NCBI RefSeq assembly: GCF_944380975.1
Contig: NZ_CALWJK010000001.1
Location: 1 to 64,000, forward strand
DNA from: an uncultured Agathobaculum sp.
GTDB lineage: Bacteria; Bacillota; Clostridia; Oscillospirales; Butyricicoccaceae
Direction: 5' to 3'
DNA length: 64,000 nt
The notes beneath the pieces are model-generated. The model was not told where the DNA came from and searched no databases. It was given only the letters and a program-made list of their open reading frames with translations. Below, piece by piece: positions 60,428 to 64,000 of the stretch (positions within the stretch are counted from its first letter, which is position 1; every line of letters begins with the position of its first letter). Position numbers and translations under genes: made by a program.

Positions 60428-62197
60428 TTATTCTTCGCTGATTTTGAGCAAAATAGAGCTGAATTTGACGAGTTTGACTGATAATTTGTCTAAATTTCCA
60501 TTAAATGAATGGGTGGTCTCTTTTGCGGTACCACCGAAGCGCTCCCAGTCGGTGTGTAGCAGCACGGAGCAGTCAGACGAGGGGAGCGGGAAATCGTATG
60601 GCTCGTCCGAGAAGTTGCAGACGGCGATCAGCCGCTCGTTTGCACTGCGTCTCTCCCATGCAAATACGCAGGGCGCGTCTGGATCGACCGGCAGCCATCG
60701 GAAGCTGTCCGGGGCATAGTCTGCATGCAGGGCAGGGTGTTCGCAGTATGCTTTGCTGAGCGCACGGAAGAACGTGTGGAATGGGCCGTCAGCATAAGAC
60801 CAGTCCAGTTCGGCAGCTTCGCTCCATTCGACGCGCAAGCCAAGTTCGTTGCCCATGAAGTTCAGCTTTTTACCGGGATGTGCAAACATGTAGAGGTAGA
60901 ACGCCCGCGCTTGCGCATATTTATCGGTCAGGTCTGCACCCCACATCTTCTGGACAATGGCGGCTTTGCCGTGCACGACTTCATCATGTGAAAGCGGCAA
61001 AAGATACTGTTCATTCGGAAAATATTCCATCGAAAACAGCAGTTGACCGCGCCGCTCGGCGCGTTCGTCTGGCGGAGTTTGCATATAGGTGAGTGTGTCG
61101 TGCATCCAGCCCAGATCCCACTTATAGTCAAAGCCCAGCCCACCCTCGGATACGGGACGGGTCACGCCCGGGAACGCGGTCGAGTCCTCTGCAATCAGTA
61201 GGGCGGAGGGATGGCGCGCTTTCAGTCCGGCGTTCATATTTTTCAGGAAATCCAGCGTGTCGCCGTTTACACCGCGTGCAGGATCACCCTGCCAGTAAAT
61301 CAAGCGGCTGACCGCGTCCATACGCAGACCGTCGAAGTGGAACTGCTCCAGCCAATAGTCGGCGGCAGATTGCAAAAAGCAGCGCACTTCGCGGCGCGAG
61401 TGGATGAAATTGCAACTGCCCCATTCACTTTCGCTTACATCCGGGTGAGGATATTCATAGAGCGGCGTACCGTCAAACAAGGCAAGACCATAGCTGTCAA
61501 TTGCAAAGTGGACAGGCACAAAATCCATGATTGCGCCGATGCCTGCATGATGCAGTCGGTCAATGAGCATTTTCAGCTGGGCGGGCGTGCCGTAGCGCGA
61601 GGTGGGCGCAAAAAAACCGGTATTTTGATAGCCCCATGAGCCGTCAAACGGGTGCTCAGACAGCGGCAAAAACTCGACATGGGTAAAACCGTTGTCCAGC
61701 AGGTAGGGGATCAGCAGATCGGCAATCTCGTCATAGCGGTACCAGCCGTTTTCGTCCGTGGGATTGCGTTTCCACGAGCCAAGATGCAGTTCATAGATGT
61801 TCAGCGGCGCGTCAGGCACAGCCGTGCGCGCGGACATCCACTCTGTGTCGGTGAACGCATATTCATTAGGGTCGGTGATGACAGAGCAGCAGCCTGGCCG
61901 CAACTCCATTGCAAAGCCGTAGGGGTCGCAGTGCTCGACAACCGTGCCGCTGTGGGTGTAGATCCGGTATTTGTAGAACTGTCCTGGCTGCGCATTCGGT
62001 ACGGAAATCGACCAGAAACCGGTTCGGCCGTCCTGTGTCAGCTCGTCCTCTTTCCAGTCGTTAAATGCACCAGTAACGGTTATTCTCGTAGAATTTGGTG
62101 CAAAAACACGAAAAATGACCGAGTGATCGTTAATGTGTGCGCCAAACCAGCGCCAAGCGTCAAACACTTGACCGGAAAAAAATAACTGCTTGTCCAT
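60428..62197 (-). CDS. glgB: 1,4-alpha-glucan branching enzyme
   Basis: 589 residues from ATG 62197 (GAGGAGGG 8 nt upstream). N-terminal CBM48 (SVIFRVFAPNSTRITVTGAF), then GH13: FDGLRMDAVSRLIYWQGD carries the nucleophile Asp near 305, LLIAEDSTAFPGVT the acid Glu, and LPLSHDEVVHGK the third carboxylate. NFMGNELGLRVEWSE is near the end. It makes alpha-1,6 branches in glycogen. Other glg genes are not in the window. Confidence 0.93.
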   Translation of the reverse strand: MDKQLFFSGQVFDAWRWFGAHINDHSVIFRVFAPNSTRITVTGAFNDWKEDELTQDGRTGFWSISVPNAQPGQFYKYRIYTHSGTVVEHCDPYGFAMELRPGCCSVITDPNEYAFTDTEWMSARTAVPDAPLNIYELHLGSWKRNPTDENGWYRYDEIADLLIPYLLDNGFTHVEFLPLSEHPFDGSWGYQNTGFFAPTSRYGTPAQLKMLIDRLHHAGIGAIMDFVPVHFAIDSYGLALFDGTPLYEYPHPDVSESEWGSCNFIHSRREVRCFLQSAADYWLEQFHFDGLRMDAVSRLIYWQGDPARGVNGDTLDFLKNMNAGLKARHPSALLIAEDSTAFPGVTRPVSEGGLGFDYKWDLGWMHDTLTYMQTPPDERAERRGQLLFSMEYFPNEQYLLPLSHDEVVHGKAAIVQKMWGADLTDKYAQARAFYLYMFAHPGKKLNFMGNELGLRVEWSEAAELDWSYADGPFHTFFRALSKAYCEHPALHADYAPDSFRWLPVDPDAPCVFAWERRSANERLIAVCNFSDEPYDFPLPSSDCSVLLHTDWERFGGTAKETTHSFNGNLDKLSVKLVKFSSILLKISEE

Positions 62198-62298
62198 CAA
62201 GGCTTCCCTCCTCATACCGTTTGGAGTATAGTAACAGTATAGGGGAGGACCTTGCAAAACACAACCGCCAAAGTAGGGGAGATTTGTTCAATATTTTC

Positions 62299-62329
62299 TG
62301 AACCGAATGCGGCTGGGCAGGCTCTTATA
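62299..62329 (+). promoter_or_regulatory. ECF-type promoter, distal copy
   Basis: TGAACC (62299-62304), 16-bp spacer, GCTCTTATA (62321-62329). The boxes and spacing are identical to those of the proximal copy at 62365, while the spacers differ in sequence. Confidence 0.6.
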
Positions 62330-62364
62330 TTCGGAAGCCTTCCAAACAGGCGGCAAAAAATTTT

Positions 62365-62395
62365 TGAACCAAATTGCCATTTCGATGCTCTTATA
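62365..62395 (+). promoter_or_regulatory. ECF-type promoter, proximal copy
   Basis: TGAACC (62365-62370), 16-bp spacer, GCTCTTATA (62387-62395), 66 bp downstream of the distal copy. The -35 AAC core fits ECF sigma recognition; the start would be near 62400, about 30 nt before the sigma gene. Confidence 0.6.
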
Positions 62396-62429
62396 GACAG
62401 GTGCACCAAAAACGCAAAGGAGCAAAGCT

Positions 62430-62987
62430 ATGACTGATGAAGAACTCGTCCGCCGGATGCAGCAAGGCGATATGCAGGCGTTCGACGAGCTGTATGCGCG
62501 ATATAAGAATGACGCTTACCGCGTGGCTTGCCTGATTACCGGCAGCCGTGCGGATGGCGAGGATTTGACGCAGGAGGCGTTTGTCACCTGTGTGCAGTCG
62601 ATCGGGTCACTGCGGGACGGCTCTAAGTTCCGACCGTGGCTGATTCGGACGCTGACGCGCGCCGCATGGAAATATTGCCGGAAGTCCAGACGCGAAACAC
62701 CGGTTTCCGAGTTTTTTGAGACCGGTGAGGGCGAGAGCGCGCTGTCCGCGGTGCTGCGGACAGACGAGCAGCGGCGGCTGTATCAAGCCATGTATGCGCT
62801 GGACGAAAAGCGTCGCACCGTGCTGGTGCTGTACTATTTCGACAACCGTCCGGTCAAAGAGATTGCGCGTACTCTCGGCGTAACCGAAGGGACGGTCAAA
62901 TCCCGCCTGTTTTCCGCCCGCCGCCATCTGCGGCAGGCGCTGACCGAAAAAGAGGGAAAGCCAGAGGAGGCTGTGACACATGGATGA
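62430..62987 (+). CDS. ECF-family RNA polymerase sigma factor
   Basis: 185 residues. Region 2: MQAFDELYARYKNDAYRVAC and ADGEDLTQEAFVTCVQS; region 4: YQAMYALDEKRRTVLVLYYF and the HTH VKEIARTLGVTEGTVKSRLF near 145. AAGGAG precedes ATG. It overlaps the anti-sigma gene by 8 nt. Two identical ECF-type promoters upstream indicate autoregulation. Confidence 0.94.
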   Translation: MTDEELVRRMQQGDMQAFDELYARYKNDAYRVACLITGSRADGEDLTQEAFVTCVQSIGSLRDGSKFRPWLIRTLTRAAWKYCRKSRRETPVSEFFETGEGESALSAVLRTDEQRRLYQAMYALDEKRRTVLVLYYFDNRPVKEIARTLGVTEGTVKSRLFSARRHLRQALTEKEGKPEEAVTHG

Positions 62988-63759
62988 AATGAAAATGGAA
63001 CGCGAGATGCAGACGATGCTGCACCAGTGTGCAGAAGGGCTAGAGGCTCCGGACAAACTCAAAGCCCGTATTGACTTTGCGCTGAAAAACAGCGTGAAAC
63101 CGAGTAAGGTACGCCGCCCGTTTACCAAACGTCTGGCAGCGGTCGCGTTGGTGGCAGCGGTGGCTGTTACCGGCGCAGTAGCTGGCAGTGGAGTAACGGG
63201 ATGGTATTCCAACACTTGGCTAGATCAGAATTGGAAGGACTTTTCGCAGACGGCGGAATATGTGCAGGAGCATGTTCCGGGTGCAAAATATGTGGAGTCT
63301 TTCTCGAACGGCTATACGTTTGACAAGGGCTATGAAAACACGGTGGATAAGCGAGATGACAGTGGCAATACACTGGGCAGCTTTACCGAGGTAATGTTGA
63401 ACTATGAAAAAAACGGAGCGAAAGTGACACTGGGAGCGGAGCCCGTACAGGAAGAGGGACAGTATACTTCGCCGTATGACACAGTGCGCACGGTGGGCGA
63501 CATAGAGGTACACTACCGGGCCATGAAGGATATCACCTTGCCGCCGGATGGCAGCATCCAGCCAACAGAAGAGGAGCAGGCAGCATTTGAGCGCGGCGAA
63601 ATCAATATTGCGTATGGCTCGTCTGCGCGCGAGGAGCATACGTTCTACAGCGTGTCATGGATCGAGAATGGCATTTCCTATTCGATCTATACGATGGATC
63701 CGTGCGGTTTGACAGAGGATGATTTCTTCCAAATGGCACAGGAGATTATCGAGTCCTAA
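62980..63759 (+). CDS. DUF4367-like anti-sigma factor
   Basis: 259 residues. Cytoplasmic start (about 1-48), one membrane helix (about 50-68: AAVALVAAVAVTGAVAGSG), and an extracellular C-terminal domain ending YSIYTMDPCGLTEDDFFQMA, as in DUF4367 proteins paired with ECF sigma factors. GAGGAGG lies before ATG 62980. The signal it senses is unknown. Confidence 0.8.
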   Translation: MDEMKMEREMQTMLHQCAEGLEAPDKLKARIDFALKNSVKPSKVRRPFTKRLAAVALVAAVAVTGAVAGSGVTGWYSNTWLDQNWKDFSQTAEYVQEHVPGAKYVESFSNGYTFDKGYENTVDKRDDSGNTLGSFTEVMLNYEKNGAKVTLGAEPVQEEGQYTSPYDTVRTVGDIEVHYRAMKDITLPPDGSIQPTEEEQAAFERGEINIAYGSSAREEHTFYSVSWIENGISYSIYTMDPCGLTEDDFFQMAQEIIES

Positions 63760-63797
63760 ACTGTGAAAAAAGTCGGATATTGAGTAAAAACAGAACG

Positions 63798-63837
63798 AAA
63801 AGCGGAAAAGCGTCCGAGTGGACGCTTTTCCGCTTTT
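63798..63837 (+). terminator. Terminator of the second ECF operon
   Basis: An 18-bp perfect stem with outer arms AAAAGCGG/CCGCTTTT and a GAGT loop, followed by T. It also abuts the stop of the convergent partial gene at 63838, so it may serve both strands. Confidence 0.9.
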
Positions 63838-64000
63838 TCAGTATCGATCGCAGTAGCCCTCGCCGCCATTCGCCAGCGACTTGAGCGCTTGCTCGGTGCG
63901 GGTGTCTGGATCGTCCGAGGCGCAAATCGCATCGGTCAGCGTTTCGCGAGACTCTTGCGGCAGTGTGAAGAACCGCTCCATCGCGCGCGTATCGTGCCCC
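63838..64000 (-). CDS. C-terminal end of a gene running off the window
   Basis: An open minus-strand frame enters from 64000 and stops at 63838. The visible part reads ...MERFFTLPQESRETLTDAI, then CASDDPDTRTEQALKSLANG and GEGYCDRY. An internal ATG (63981) has no ribosome-binding site, so it is more likely the tail of a longer protein. I do not recognise it. Confidence 0.45.
   Translation of the reverse strand, partial: GHDTRAMERFFTLPQESRETLTDAICASDDPDTRTEQALKSLANGGEGYCDRY

Noticed and set aside
1..64000. CRISPR arrays, insertion sequences, prophage genes, rRNA operons
   Set aside because: No regular spaced repeats, transposase/integrase motifs, phage structural genes or rRNA sequence were seen; the repeats found are terminators, regulator sites or the tRNA halves.

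Overview
This window looks like chromosomal DNA of a spore-forming, butyrate-producing Gram-positive anaerobe in the class Clostridia, most like Agathobaculum/Butyricicoccus-type Oscillospirales. The assignment rests on gene content: spoIIID, an AbrB/SpoVT-type regulator, spmA/spmB, thl-crt-hbd, a butyryl-CoA:acetate CoA-transferase, 4-hydroxybutyryl-CoA dehydratase, a biotin-dependent sodium-pumping decarboxylase, an SLH-domain protein and a CsaB-type pyruvyltransferase. It is a judgement from reading the sequence; no database search was run. Nothing in the window is an intact mobile element, rRNA, intact tRNA or CRISPR array.

Layout. (1) 1-470: two truncated tRNA-Arg(CCU)-like copies, then a promoter. 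(2) 471-3766: a four-gene oxaloacetate decarboxylase sodium pump, followed by a TetR regulator. (3) 4644-6548: sporulation genes (spoIIID, AbrB-like, spmA, spmB). (4) 6718-18886: a fermentation island: hbd, crt and thl; a Pct-type CoA-transferase, a small Cys protein and abfD; 4-hydroxybutyrate dehydrogenase; an amino-acid ABC importer; and divergently but. A near-perfect Rex-type operator precedes thl-crt-hbd and a weaker one covers the but start site. Butyryl-CoA dehydrogenase/EtfAB and succinate-semialdehyde dehydrogenase are not in the window. (5) 19051-29860: an ECF transporter S component, an M23 peptidase, a phospholipase-like protein, a VTC-type polyphosphate polymerase cluster next to a two-component system, a small alarmone synthetase, rmuC, a 34-residue ORF and an orphan atypical response regulator. 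(6) 30030-35627: a MacAB-like efflux operon ending in an SLH protein. (7) 35736-40300: housekeeping genes (ybaK-like, yqeG, AP-endonuclease-like, aroQ, M24 peptidase, HPr-like). (8) 40600-42590: an ECF sigma/anti-sigma pair. (9) 42724-49304: archaeal-type AspRS and a cell-wall glycopolymer locus (flippase with a 27-residue membrane peptide, a GT4-CsaB fusion, a TuaH-like glycosyltransferase). (10) 49364-60330: a long purine operon behind a structured, attenuator-like leader. (11) 60428-64000: glgB, a second ECF sigma/anti-sigma pair with two matched promoters, and a partial gene.

How the genes work together. Thl, Hbd and Crt build crotonyl-CoA from acetyl-CoA. The 4-hydroxybutyrate enzymes feed crotonyl-CoA from succinate semialdehyde or GABA-derived carbon. 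But releases butyrate and forms acetyl-CoA. The Rex-like sites suggest NADH-responsive control. The CsaB-type pyruvyltransferase and the SLH protein fit a pyruvylated wall polymer that anchors SLH proteins. The purine operon is notable for two tandem PurF-like proteins, the second lacking the N-terminal catalytic Cys; a split PurH (PurO-type cyclohydrolase plus stand-alone AICAR formyltransferase); and two uncharacterised membrane proteins in the middle of the operon.
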